From JAFNAG01 sp963739235 (GTDB taxonomy: Bacteria > Acidobacteriota > UBA6911), in contig CAVTZY010000026.1 of NCBI GenBank assembly GCA_963739235.1, positions 1 to 64,000 of the forward strand: a DNA stretch of 64,000 nt, written 5' to 3'. Shown here piece after piece: positions 1-8,811 of the stretch (positions are counted from its first letter, which is position 1; every line of letters starts with the position of its first letter). The notes beneath the pieces were generated by a model, which saw only the letters and a list, made by a program, of their open reading frames with translations, was not told the DNA's origin and did not search any database. The translations under genes were made by a program, and so were the position numbers.

Positions 1-417
1 AATGTGCCATGAAACCCAGTCGTTGTGCACATTACCACCTGCTGATTCGTACCAGCGTGCATCGGCTTCAAGTACCGGGTTGCCCGGATATTTATTCCAC
101 GTGATAAAATCTTCTGATATAGCAAGTCCTGTGCGCTGGATTCTTCCATTTTTCTCTGATTTACACAGCCCGGTGTAAAAAAGATAACATTTCCCTCCCT
201 TTTCAACTGCTGAACCGGGCCACAGCGCTGCACTGCTTCAGGAACCAGCAGGACCTGGCAACAGGATTATCCCTCTTTCCTCCCAGTGGAGCAAATCGCG
301 AGAAACTGCATCACCTATTCCCCATATTCCATCGAGGAGATAGAACATATGGACGGACTTCTTTCTGCGCAAAAACCAGAAATCTCCCATTGTGTAGTCT
401 TTGGGTTTGAATAACAT
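1..417 (-). pseudogene. glycoside hydrolase (GH43/GH32-like five-bladed propeller), 5' part, frameshifted
   Basis: Reading the minus strand from an ATG at 417 gives a protein beginning MLFKPKDYTMGDFWFLRRKK, followed by a propeller-like stretch (WGIGDAVSRDLLHWEERG). This frame hits TGA at 238-240. The adjacent frame continues the same fold with SAALWPGSAVEKGGKCYLFY, LAISEDFITWNKYPGNPVL and ADARWYESAGG to the window edge. Repeats such as 'A-S-x-D-x-x-x-W' and 'P-x-N-P-V-L' are typical of GH43/GH32/GH117-type blades. A one-base shift near 236-243 therefore separates two parts of one gene, which also runs off the left edge. The piece is more AT-rich than most of the window. The family call rests on motif recognition; the substrate cannot be told. 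Confidence 0.5.
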
Positions 418-516
418 AATAGTTCCTTAAAAGACAGTCTATAGTCGCCGGTCTAGTCGACAGCAAGAATGTTTTTTAACTAATGACTCACGACTATTGA
501 CTAATGACTGTATTCA

Positions 517-1116
517 TCAGTGTTTCAGCAGCGTGGCTGCCCACATAAAGACGAGCCCGCCAATGAAGAACAGGAAGGCGAGATTTGACCTGGCAGACAC
601 TCTTTCCCGGTGTAATTCAGGTATTAAATTGAGAAGCAGCTATGTAAATGAACCCGCCTGCAGTAAATGCAAGCAGTATCGGCACGGACCCTTCAATGTG
701 ATTATAAAAATAGAACCCAGGATTGTGCTGACAACTGCGGTCAGTCCGGATATTAAATTCCAGAAGAGCGCTTTTGCCTTGCTGAATCCTCCGTAAACCA
801 GGACTCCGAAATCTCCGAGTTCCTGGGGAATTTCATGGGAAATTACAGCAATTGTGGTTATTATTCCTGTCTGGAGGTTGACTGAATAGCTTGCAGCAAT
901 TACCATTCCGTCTATCAGGTTGTGAAGCCCGTCGCCAATAAGATTAAGATAGGTAAAGACGTGCACATCGCATACGCCGTTATGGCAGTGGCGCCAGTAA
1001 AGGAACCTCTCAAGGAAGAAAAAGGCGAGGATGCCAAAAATTATCCAGACGTAGATATTTACTCCGGCAGCCTTTTCTGCAGCCTCGGGAATCAGATGCA
1101 GGAATGCACCCCCAAT
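517..1116 (-). pseudogene. ZIP-family metal transporter, truncated and frameshifted
   Basis: The minus strand from about 1116 down encodes IGGAFLHLIPEAAEK, a membrane segment (YVWIIFGILAFFFLERF), then the ZIP signature HNLIDGMVIAASY and a second metal motif HEIPQELGDFGVLVYGG. These are the transmembrane 4 and 5 metal-site helices of ZIP (ZupT-like) divalent cation transporters. The frame breaks near 640-670: the next frame supplies LLAFTAGGFIYIAAS and a third supplies LIPELHRERVSARSN and a final membrane helix ending AATLLKH with a stop at 517-519. Two indels in 60 bp plus loss of the N-terminal helices mean the gene is not functional as read. Its composition differs from the Acidobacteriota-like remainder. 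Confidence 0.6.
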
Positions 1117-1425
1117 CCGGCACGATGGAGACCTTCATCAAGGAGCGCCCCTGGAGGCGGCCACGCTGGGCACCGCGCTCAAGGACAAGAAGGCCAGCTC
1201 CAAGAAGGGCCGCGTCACCGTGGACGACGCCGTCATCTGGATCGCCCGCTTCGCCAACGGCGCGCTGGGCACCTTCGAGGCCACGCGCTTCGCCGGCGGC
1301 CGCAAGAACTGGCACCGCTGGGAGATCAACGGATCCAAGGGATCCATCGGGTGGACCTTCGAGGACATGAACGTCCTGGAGTACTGGAAGGCCGGCGAGG
1401 GCACCCGGCAGGGCTTCCGCACCCG
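1117..1425 (+). pseudogene. Gfo/Idh/MocA-family oxidoreductase, internal fragment
   Basis: Plus-strand codons read GTMETFIKERP, then after a one-base shift LEAATLGTALKDKKASSKKG, DDAVIWIARFANGALGTFEA, FAGGRKNWHRWEINGSKGSI and TFEDMNVLEYWKAGEG. The 'F-A-N-G-A-L-G-T-F-E-A-T/S' strand and 'E-I-N-G-S-K-G-S' turn are standard in the C-terminal domain of Gfo/Idh/MocA sugar oxidoreductases. Neither the Rossmann N-terminus nor the C-terminal end is present. The GC content is far higher than on both sides, so this is an embedded fragment or an assembly join rather than a gene in place. Confidence 0.55.
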
Positions 1426-1515
1426 CTCAACCATGTCTCCGCACAGGCGTAGCAAGTTTGTCACGATATTGTCCCACGAAAAGGATTCAACCCACTTCCT
1501 GTCAATCTTTCCCAT
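1426..1515 (-). pseudogene. possible C-terminal scrap of a GT4-type glycosyltransferase
   Basis: The minus strand gives MGKIDRKWVESFSWDNIVTN followed by LLRLC. The pattern 'R-K-W-V-E-x-F-S-W-D-x-I' resembles the last helices of family 4 glycosyltransferases (R-x-x-V-E-E-N-F-S-W-D). Stops occur upstream in this frame. This is a weak call on a very short peptide and could equally be chance. Confidence 0.2.
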
Positions 1516-1831
1516 CTACTCTTAAAGTCCTCAATCAATAGAAGCCCCAGGATGCGTTTGCCAGTGCGCGACTATTCCCGGCTCAACCAGTAAACTCGCC
1601 TAATCTCCGTTTTTGAGCAAACGATCAAATCTTGGTCATTTCAAGTCATATGAAGAATATACTGATAAAAAATTTCATGCTCTTGAAAAAAACACTCAGG
1701 TCAGATAACCTTCGCGAGTGATCAGCCTTGGCTTATCGCCGGGTCCGAGCCCATGGTGTCGCCAAATTTTTCAGGCCTCACCCCAGCCCTTGGGCGTATG
1801 ATTGTTGAAAGTTATTCCTGGGAGTTTTGCC

Positions 1832-3028
1832 ATGAAGATCTTCCTTTGCCCTTTCTCGCTCCAATCTTGGGAATCGATTCGATATGAAGCATATGCGCCT
1901 AGAGCAATTTCGCGAATACGTCTATGGCAAAAACACGGAGCATCCGTGTGGGCCATGACTGCCGTTGCGCTGCTTGTGGGTACGCTGGCGACTGCGCCTG
2001 CCGCTGGTCGTCCGCCCGCAGCGGCCAAGGCCTGCACGAATGCGACGGCGGCCTGCGCAGAATGGGTCAAGCTTGGGGGAGGCCCCGCGCGGTCGATGAT
2101 TTATCGCACCTACTCGCTCGACGTGCGCAACGACAAGATGGCGCGCGCGCTCATCATGATACACGGCACTGGTCGCAACGCAGACCACTATTTCACCACC
2201 GCGACCACTGCTGCATTCCTGGCCGGCGCTCTGGACGACACCGTCGTGATTGCGCCCCGCATAGCGTCGAGCGATCGCGGATGTACCGACAAGCTCGCGC
2301 CGAACGAAGTCAGCTGGAGCTGCTCGGGCGACAGCTGGCGATCGGGCGGTTTCTCTCCGAGCGACCCGAGTTTGTCCTCGTTTGATTTGATCGATGAGAT
2401 CCTGCGCAAGCTCGCAAACAAGAAGTTGTTCCCCCATCTCAATATCATTGTTGTGGCGGGACATTCCGCGGGTGGTCAGTTCGTGACGCGTTATGAGATG
2501 TCCAATCGTGTGCACGATACGCTGGGTGTGCCGGTGGTGTACGTCGTTGCCAATCCCTCGAGTTACGCATGGCCGGATGCCACGCGAGTCACGCTTGTCG
2601 ATGATGCGGCGCCGGCCAGCGCACAAGCCGCCTGGAACACGACCACGCCGCACACGAAATTCTCCTACGGCCCGTTTGATGCGGGCAATTGCCCGAATTA
2701 CAACAACTGGCCCTTCGGCCTTGCGAATCGCACCGGCGGATACACGGCCAAAATGACCGACGATTTATTGATGAAGCAGCTTGTCTCGCGACCGGCCACA
2801 TATCTGCTCGGCCAGGTGGACACGCTGCCGCTCGGCGGTTTCGATTCCTCATGTTCCGCCATGGCCCAGGGTGCGACCCGGCGCGCCCGCGGCGAGGCTT
2901 TTGTGAAATTCGTCAACGAGCAGCGGGGAGCCAAGCACGCGGTGCAGATCGTGCCGGAATGCGGGCACAATGACCGATGCGTCTTCACGACCGATCAGGT
3001 GCTGCCGGTGATTTTCCCGAAAAAATAA
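1832..3028 (+). CDS. secreted alpha/beta hydrolase
   Basis: The preferred start is ATG 1832, preceded by GGGAG seven bases upstream; TTG 1802 is the alternative. The protein has about 398 residues with an unusually long basic leader and a hydrophobic segment (AMTAVALLVGTLATAPAAG), so it is probably exported or membrane-anchored. The mature part shows the alpha/beta hydrolase elements: an oxyanion-loop motif ALIMIHGTGRNADHYF, the nucleophile elbow AGHSAGGQF with Ser at about residue 212, and a late ECGHNDRC that could supply the catalytic His. The substrate is unknown; an esterase or depolymerase-like role is possible. It stands alone, with no gene on its strand within 5 kb. Confidence 0.75.
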   Translation: MKIFLCPFSLQSWESIRYEAYAPRAISRIRLWQKHGASVWAMTAVALLVGTLATAPAAGRPPAAAKACTNATAACAEWVKLGGGPARSMIYRTYSLDVRNDKMARALIMIHGTGRNADHYFTTATTAAFLAGALDDTVVIAPRIASSDRGCTDKLAPNEVSWSCSGDSWRSGGFSPSDPSLSSFDLIDEILRKLANKKLFPHLNIIVVAGHSAGGQFVTRYEMSNRVHDTLGVPVVYVVANPSSYAWPDATRVTLVDDAAPASAQAAWNTTTPHTKFSYGPFDAGNCPNYNNWPFGLANRTGGYTAKMTDDLLMKQLVSRPATYLLGQVDTLPLGGFDSSCSAMAQGATRRARGEAFVKFVNEQRGAKHAVQIVPECGHNDRCVFTTDQVLPVIFPKK

Positions 3029-3307
3029 CATGCCTGCTGAATCCGCACCGCCAATGTGACGCCCCGGACTCAGGCACGCGCGGTGCATACCGGGCCCTTA
3101 CTGCACCACCTCGACCTAAAAGCCTCAACGCAGAGTGCGCAGGGACTGCAGAGCACATTTCAATTTTGAATAATTTTTCTCTGCGCCCTCCGAGTCGATC
3201 ATTTGCTGTTCTTGCCTAAATGGCAAGGACCTGTGCGTAGGTAGTACGAGAACCGGAGACGCAAGGCCAGGGCATTGGAAAAGCAACGCCGGCCTTGTGG
3301 AGAGGAA

Positions 3308-4558
3308 TCACTTTGTCGCCGTCCTGGCGATGTAGGCGGCGCAGGTAAGACTGCTGGTTACGTTCACTGTGGTTCGCAGCATGTCCAGCAGGCGATCCAC
3401 TCCGAGCACCAGGGCGATGCCCGTCACCGCATGCGGGCCAAGTCCGATGGCGTTCAGCACGATCAAGGTGGTAACCAGCGAACTTCCCGGCACCCCGACG
3501 CCTGTGACTGCGGCAATCGTAGAGGCCACGATAATCGTCACATAGCCGGGCAGCCCGAGAGTGATGCCATACACGCCGGCGACAAATACCGCGGTCACGC
3601 TTTTATAGACGGCGGCACCATTAAGGTTCAAAGTTGTTCCCAGCGGCAGCACGAAGCCGGCTACTTCTTGCGGTACACCCAGGTTCTTTACCGCCGCCTC
3701 CATACTCACCGGCAAAGTTGCATTGGATGATGAAGTGGAGAAAGCAACCAGAAGCGCCTTGGCTACCCCTCGATAGAAATGGACCACGTTCATTCGCGCC
3801 AGGAATCGCAGAGCCAGGGTGAGGACGCCGAACATGTGGATCAACAGCCCGGCCAGGACGACCAGGCAATAAACCAGCAAATGACGGAGCAGGTCCATGC
3901 CGAACCTGGCCACGGTTGCCCCGATCAGGGTGAAAACCGCATACGGCGCCAATTTCATTACCCACGCGATGATCACCATGCAGATGTCGTTGAGCCCTTG
4001 AAAGAAGCCCACGATTACCTGCCGGCGGCTTTCAGCGATCTGGCCTGCAGCCAAGCCAAAAATGAGGGTGCAAATCACCAGCGGGAGGAGTTCCATTCTG
4101 GAGGCTGCGCCGAACGGATTTTGGGGAATCATGGAGAGCAATAACTGTGTGATCCCGGGAGCCGAGTTTGCGGCAGCAGCAGTTTTGCTGGCACTCCCTT
4201 CGAATTGCGCCTCGAGGGCAGTGCGAATGGCCGGATCGAGTCCCGTCCCAGGGCGAATCAGGAGGGCGAGCGACAACCCGATGATTGCCCCGATCATCGT
4301 GGTCAGCAGGAAATAGGCGAGGGTCCGCCCGCCGATCTTCGCCAACCGGTGCCGGTCACCCAGCGAGGCCATCGCCACAAAGAGACTGCCGACCACGAGC
4401 GGCAAAACAACCATCATGATGAGTTGCACGAAGGCGATGCCGACCGGCTCGATGGCCACCAGCACTTGCTGAAGCCAAGCGATGCCGGGAATACGGGAAA
4501 TTACTCCTGCAGCCGCGCCGGCCAGCAATCCGAGCAGTATCTTGGTATGCAGCTTCAT
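3308..4558 (-). CDS. dicarboxylate/amino acid:cation symporter (SDF/DAACS family)
   Basis: Imports acidic amino acids or C4-type dicarboxylates with Na+ or H+ across the inner membrane. The protein (about 416 residues from ATG 4558; a TTG at 4582 would overlap the upstream gene) has many hydrophobic helices and the family's substrate-binding features: the serine-rich loop AFSTSSSNATLPVSME, the hairpin FVLPLGTTLNLNGAAVY, the GVGVPGSSLV loop and the late helix DRLLDMLRTTVNV. These match the GltPh/DctA fold. It is the last gene of a minus-strand operon with LeuD/LeuC-like hydratase subunits, an aminotransferase and an RraA-like aldolase, suggesting that it imports the substrate these enzymes degrade. 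The exact substrate cannot be read from the sequence. Confidence 0.9.
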   Translation of the reverse strand: MKLHTKILLGLLAGAAAGVISRIPGIAWLQQVLVAIEPVGIAFVQLIMMVVLPLVVGSLFVAMASLGDRHRLAKIGGRTLAYFLLTTMIGAIIGLSLALLIRPGTGLDPAIRTALEAQFEGSASKTAAAANSAPGITQLLLSMIPQNPFGAASRMELLPLVICTLIFGLAAGQIAESRRQVIVGFFQGLNDICMVIIAWVMKLAPYAVFTLIGATVARFGMDLLRHLLVYCLVVLAGLLIHMFGVLTLALRFLARMNVVHFYRGVAKALLVAFSTSSSNATLPVSMEAAVKNLGVPQEVAGFVLPLGTTLNLNGAAVYKSVTAVFVAGVYGITLGLPGYVTIIVASTIAAVTGVGVPGSSLVTTLIVLNAIGLGPHAVTGIALVLGVDRLLDMLRTTVNVTSSLTCAAYIARTATK

Positions 4559-4568
4559 TGTGTTCGCA

Positions 4569-5081
4569 TCATCCCTTGGCAAAATTGTGGTATGTTCGGA
4601 AATAAGGTATTAAGCCGCCCTGATCAAGGATATCCAGCATGATGCCGGGTAAGGCGACCGCGCTGATTTCGCGCGCCCGGCCTTGATCCAACACTCGAAC
4701 TCCCGCATCGTCGAGCAGGACGCGCAGATCATCTCCCTCCTCGATTCCTCGGGTGTCGCACTCCACCGGAATGAGACCGTTGTTGATCGCATTGCGATAG
4801 TAGGTTCGGGCGAAACTCCGTGCAAGCACTGCCCTGATTCCCGCCGCCAGTACCACGGTTACCGCCACCTCCATCGCAGAACCACAGCCGAAGTTTCTGC
4901 CGGCCACCAGCAAATCTCCGGGAAGGACGGACGAGGCAAATGCCGGATCGAGCGCCTCGAGCAAAAACTGCTTCAACGTAGCAGGATCAAGCGATTCCTT
5001 CTTGCGGATGGACGATAGAATATAGTCGGTATTGATATCATCGCCGAGCAGTCTGGCTCTACCCGCAAACTCGATTCTCAT
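4569..5081 (-). CDS. aconitase-superfamily hydratase, small subunit (LeuD/DmdB-like)
   Basis: Swivelling-domain subunit of an isopropylmalate isomerase-type enzyme, 170 residues, normal for the short LeuD group. Visible motifs are GDDINTDYILSSIRK near the N-terminus, GRNFGCGSAMEVAV in the middle and ARSFARTYYRNAINNGLIPV, which carries the active-site loop. The start overlaps the stop of the large-subunit gene in an ATGA arrangement, so the two are translationally coupled. No leucine-biosynthesis gene (leuA, leuB, ilv) is nearby; the neighbours are an importer and catabolic-looking enzymes. A substrate other than isopropylmalate, such as a methylmalate or dimethylmalate, is therefore more likely, but this is inference. 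Confidence 0.85.
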   Translation of the reverse strand: MRIEFAGRARLLGDDINTDYILSSIRKKESLDPATLKQFLLEALDPAFASSVLPGDLLVAGRNFGCGSAMEVAVTVVLAAGIRAVLARSFARTYYRNAINNGLIPVECDTRGIEEGDDLRVLLDDAGVRVLDQGRAREISAVALPGIMLDILDQGGLIPYFRTYHNFAKG

Positions 5082-6349
5082 TTCAAGCGCTCCTCGATTC
5101 CGCAGGTTTCAGTAATTTGTCCGGTAACCGCTGCGGCTGCACATGCCGCCGGCGATGCCAGGTAAATGGAAGCTGCGCCATTCCCCATACGACCTTTGAA
5201 GTTTCGATTGGCGGTGGATATGACATTCGTTCCGGCCGCAGGAATCGGGCCGGACGTGCCGCAGCAGGGCCCGCATCCCGGCGGCAGGATCATTGCGCTC
5301 AGCGCGGCCAGGCGGTCAAGCGTGCCGTCCCGCCTCAACTCGGCTTCAACGGCTCTAGATGCAGGGCACACGATCAATTGAACGCCGGGTGCGATCCGCC
5401 CCGCGGCCTCGAGAATCTTCGCTGCCTGATGCAGGTCGCGCACACGGCCTCCCGTGCATGTGCCCAGAAAGACCATCTGGATCGGAGTGCCGATGACTGC
5501 GGCGATTCCGGTGACGTTGTCGACCGCGTGCGGCCGTGCGATCATCGGCGTCAATCCTGACAAATCCAGCATGACCGCGCGGGAGTATCGAGCATCGGCA
5601 TCGGCTTCGACCGCTGTGAAAGCTGCCGAAGTGCGGGGTTCCAGGTACGAGATCGTTTTCCTATCGGCAGGGAAGATCCCAGCCTTGGCACCCATCTCGA
5701 CTGACATATTGCTGAGGACGAGCCTGTCTTCCAGATCCAGTGCTGAGGCCCCCGGACCCATGAATTCGAGGGCCTGATAGTTAGCGCCATCGGCACCGAT
5801 CCTGCCGGCAAGCGCCAGTGCGATATCTTTGGGATAGACACCCGGCCCAGGCTGCCCCTCGAGTAGCACCTTGATCGTGTGCGGCACCTTAAGCCAGATG
5901 CGCCCGCAGATCATGGTAGCCGCGAGATCGGAGGATCCGATGCCGGTCGCAAATGCGTTCAGCGCGCCGCTGGTCACGGAATGGCTGTCGGCGCCAACCA
6001 GGAGCCCCCCTGGGCGCGTCCGTCCTGTTTCCACCATCAGCTGATGTGAGATGCCTTCGCCTACATCAAAAACCGCGATGCCTTGTTTTGCCGCAAAGAC
6101 TCTCATCTGATTCTGCAGTTCAACCGTCTTCTGGTGAGCGCTGGAGTCGTAATGATCCATTACGAAGACCACGCGGTTCGGATCAAATACGCGTGCGCCT
6201 CCCATCTGCTCAAAGTAGTCGATTGCCATCGGAGCCGATCCATCGGTGGCCATGGCGTAGTCGACCGCACAAATCACCAGGTCCCCTGCGCGGGCGTCGC
6301 GACCTGACTTTTGCGACAGGATCTTTTCACTGATTGTCTTCCCGGACAT
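5078..6349 (-). CDS. aconitase-superfamily hydratase, large [4Fe-4S] subunit (LeuC/DmdA-like)
   Basis: 423 residues, close to the 420-residue archaeal/bacterial LeuC-homoaconitase type. The iron-sulfur ligands are visible: Cys298 in FLGTCTGGR and Cys359/Cys362 in PPGCGPCCG. Other family motifs are DHYDSSAHQKT, GADSHSVTSGALNAFATGIG and the C-terminal NRNFKGRMGNGAASIYLASP. It forms a dehydratase/isomerase with the downstream small subunit, interconverting a hydroxy-dicarboxylate and an unsaturated acid. Spacing to the upstream aminotransferase is 133 bp without an obvious promoter. LeuC, homoaconitase and 2,3-dimethylmalate dehydratase cannot be separated by eye; the operon context favours catabolism. 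Confidence 0.88.
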   Translation of the reverse strand: MSGKTISEKILSQKSGRDARAGDLVICAVDYAMATDGSAPMAIDYFEQMGGARVFDPNRVVFVMDHYDSSAHQKTVELQNQMRVFAAKQGIAVFDVGEGISHQLMVETGRTRPGGLLVGADSHSVTSGALNAFATGIGSSDLAATMICGRIWLKVPHTIKVLLEGQPGPGVYPKDIALALAGRIGADGANYQALEFMGPGASALDLEDRLVLSNMSVEMGAKAGIFPADRKTISYLEPRTSAAFTAVEADADARYSRAVMLDLSGLTPMIARPHAVDNVTGIAAVIGTPIQMVFLGTCTGGRVRDLHQAAKILEAAGRIAPGVQLIVCPASRAVEAELRRDGTLDRLAALSAMILPPGCGPCCGTSGPIPAAGTNVISTANRNFKGRMGNGAASIYLASPAACAAAAVTGQITETCGIEERLK

Positions 6350-6482
6350 AATGCCTTTTGCGGCCTATAAGAGAGCGCCCGTGCCTATTGGATCTATTGT
6401 TCCCGGGAGGCAGGACCCACGCGACACAATGCACGGAATTACAGTGCACGTTCCTGAGTCTGCATGATTCTGCGGAACCGGA

Positions 6483-7577
6483 TCAATGCTTTTTATGATC
6501 CCTAAGGATCTCCGCCAGCCCGTCCAACGTGCGCTGCACGTCCGTGAGACGAATATCACCCATGTGGCCGATGCGGATACAGGTCGATTCATAGGCCCCG
6601 AGACCGCGCGCGGTCAGGATTCCGAGTGCCATGAGTTGCTCACGAATCGACGGGGGCGAGATCCCTCCCGGCACCCTTAACGCCGTGAGTGTAGGGGACA
6701 GCTGCTGCAGATCCGGAAACAACTGGGGCATTCCCAACTCCTGTGCGCCCCGGCGAAGCGTCCGGCCCATCTCCTCGTGTCGGGCATAGACACGCTCGAG
6801 CCCCTCCTCTTTGATCATGGAGAGCGCGGCATTGACCTGCAGCACCAGGTGAATCGGTGTTGTGCCCAGTGTATCCGGTTGAGCGCGGGCGAATGCACGT
6901 TTGCTTGCGCCGAAATCAAAATACGAATGCGGCAGACGCGAGGTTTCGTTCGCTTTCCAGGCAAAGTCGCTCACCGCGACGAAGGAGAGGCCCGGACTGG
7001 ACATCAGGCATTTCTGAGAGGCGGTGACGGCCACATCAAGCCCCCAGTCATCAAAGCGAAAAGGCGCACCCCCAAGCGAGCTGACCGCGTCCACCATGAC
7101 CAATACTCCTGCCCTCTTTGCTGCGCGTGCTATGGCAGACACATCGTTTAGCACTCCGGTCGACGTATCACTGTGAACCAGGAGGACGGCGCGCGTACGC
7201 GGGTGGCTCGCGAACGCGGCTTCGATCTGGCCCGTCTCTGCGGATTCATCCCACCTGCTGCAGACGCGGTGCACCACGATCCCGAATTTTTCAGCGATTT
7301 TGGCCCACATTTCTCCGAAGTGGCCATTGCAACAAACCACCACCTCGTCACCGGCGGAGAGCAAATTGGTGATCGCGGCTTCGAGCGCGCCGCGACCGGT
7401 TGCATGCACGGGAATGACACTACCGCTGGTGCCAAACAACGGTCGCAGCCCGTCAATAGTCGCGGTTAATATTCTGGAGAATTCGTCGGTGCGGTGATGG
7501 ATCATCGGCGTCGCCCCGGCTTCGAGTACCCGGCCGGGGACACGCGTCGGTCCAGGAGTCATAAGCAGGAAAGTCAT
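6483..7577 (-). CDS. class V aminotransferase (alanine-glyoxylate / serine-pyruvate type)
   Basis: PLP-dependent transaminase of fold type I, 364 residues. The N-terminus MTFLLMTPGPTRVPGRVL carries the 'TPGPT' hallmark of the AGXT/PhnW group, and GRGALEAAITNLL forms the phosphate-binding turn. VMVDAVSSLGGAPF contains the cofactor-ring Asp, and VAVTASQKCLMSSPGL contains the Schiff-base Lys189. The C-terminal CIRIGHMGDI is also typical. Its ATG overlaps the stop of the RraA-like gene (ATGA, 7574-7577), so the two are coupled. In this operon it could supply or remove the amino group of an imported amino acid, or use glyoxylate or pyruvate as acceptor; the substrates are not evident. Confidence 0.87.
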   Translation of the reverse strand: MTFLLMTPGPTRVPGRVLEAGATPMIHHRTDEFSRILTATIDGLRPLFGTSGSVIPVHATGRGALEAAITNLLSAGDEVVVCCNGHFGEMWAKIAEKFGIVVHRVCSRWDESAETGQIEAAFASHPRTRAVLLVHSDTSTGVLNDVSAIARAAKRAGVLVMVDAVSSLGGAPFRFDDWGLDVAVTASQKCLMSSPGLSFVAVSDFAWKANETSRLPHSYFDFGASKRAFARAQPDTLGTTPIHLVLQVNAALSMIKEEGLERVYARHEEMGRTLRRGAQELGMPQLFPDLQQLSPTLTALRVPGGISPPSIREQLMALGILTARGLGAYESTCIRIGHMGDIRLTDVQRTLDGLAEILRDHKKH

Positions 7578-8261
7578 GAAATTACGCCTTTGGATCGGAG
7601 CGTGTCGTTGATTTCACCCTTAAACACCATACCGGAACGGATTTCCTCGATGCGCCGTATCTCGCGCTCCTTTAGCCCCTTGACCAGTTTCAGGACGGCA
7701 TCGGCATCGGCTTGGGGCACAATGACGACACCGTCGGCATCGCCAATTACGATGTCGCCCGGCATCACTACCGTATTGCCACAGCAGATCGGCACGTTGA
7801 TTTCGCCGGGGCCGTCCTTATCGCATCCGCCGGCGCAAACGGTGCGGCTAAATGCCGGGAATCGCAATTCTGTCAGTGCGTCGATATCGCGTATGGCGCC
7901 ATCGACTACCAACCCACCTAAACCCACTGCGACCGCGGAATTGCCCATGAGTCTCGCCGAAAACCGCCGTGTTGGTGTTGCCGCATGTGTCTACGACGAT
8001 CACGTCTCCCGCGCCGGCGATATCCATCGCTTTATGCACCATGAGATTGTCACCGGGACGCACGAGCACGGTCACGGCCACGCCGCAGATCGGCAACCCG
8101 GTCCTCATGCGGATGCCCGGATCCATGAAGTGGAACCTTCCCATTACATCCGCTACATTGGGCGAGGCCAATCCGCGAAACTGCTCCACCAGGCTTTGTG
8201 CCGGTCGCGGTAGCTCCGTGAAAATCCTGAATCCTATCTTCCCTGCCTGCTTGCCATCCAT
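7574..8261 (-). pseudogene. RraA-like aldolase/decarboxylase (HMG aldolase family), frameshifted
   Basis: ATG 8261 has a strong AGGGAAAGGG ribosome site and opens MDGKQAGKIGFRIFTELPRP, LASPNVADVMGRFHFMDPGI and GDVIVVDTCGNTNTAVFGE. The frame is then lost, and the next frame continues LMGNSAVAVGLGGLVVDGAI, RDIDALTE, ending LRSKGVIS. One extra base near 7952 accounts for the break; without it the protein would be about 228 residues, normal for the family. The G-x-L-V-V-D-G-A-x-R-D motif is that of class II 4-hydroxy-4-methyl-2-oxoglutarate/oxaloacetate aldolases and RraA. It is the first gene of the operon, so a real frameshift would also weaken coupling to the aminotransferase. A sequencing error is as likely as decay. 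Confidence 0.75.
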
Positions 8262-8811
8262 GCTGTCCCTTTCCCTAAAACCGGGGACGTCCCACACGTT
8301 CACCGATTTTATCGGTCATAGCATCAGGTAAACGTGTTGGATGTCCCCATATTTAAACAGCAATATAGCAGGATAAACTTGGCTGTTGCATTCCTTTTCC
8401 GCCGGGATCAAAAATTTCGCCGGCGTGCCCCGTTCTGATTGCCATTTTGTGGTTGATCTTCTATGCTCATTGCCGGATTCAGCGCCTGTCGGCAACGCCC
8501 GGGGGCGGTGCATAATCGGACAGCCGCAGGCAAATGCCCGGCAAGTATTTATCAATTCCATATTGTGCAACATGGTTTGAGTGTATGATTCTAACTGCAT
8601 TCACCCTTGGGGTTCGTGAGCAGCCGCCTAAGACTAGGCGAAATCTGCATGGCAGCCTGCAGCGGAAGCTAATCCGCCCTCGCTGTGTGGCTCCCCGCGA
8701 TCTTTCGCCTCGAAGACGATTCTCAGGTCGAGATTATCCATCAGGGCTGTGGTGAATATTCTGACATCCGCGGACTTTCCAGGGCGCGTTTATGAATCGC
8801 GGGAGTGCTTG
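8262..8811. other. intergenic region between divergent operons
   Basis: About 550 bp between the minus-strand catabolic operon and the plus-strand VWFA gene. It must hold both promoters, but no convincing -35/-10 pair or operator could be picked out. Short open frames here have no recognisable content. Confidence 0.4.
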
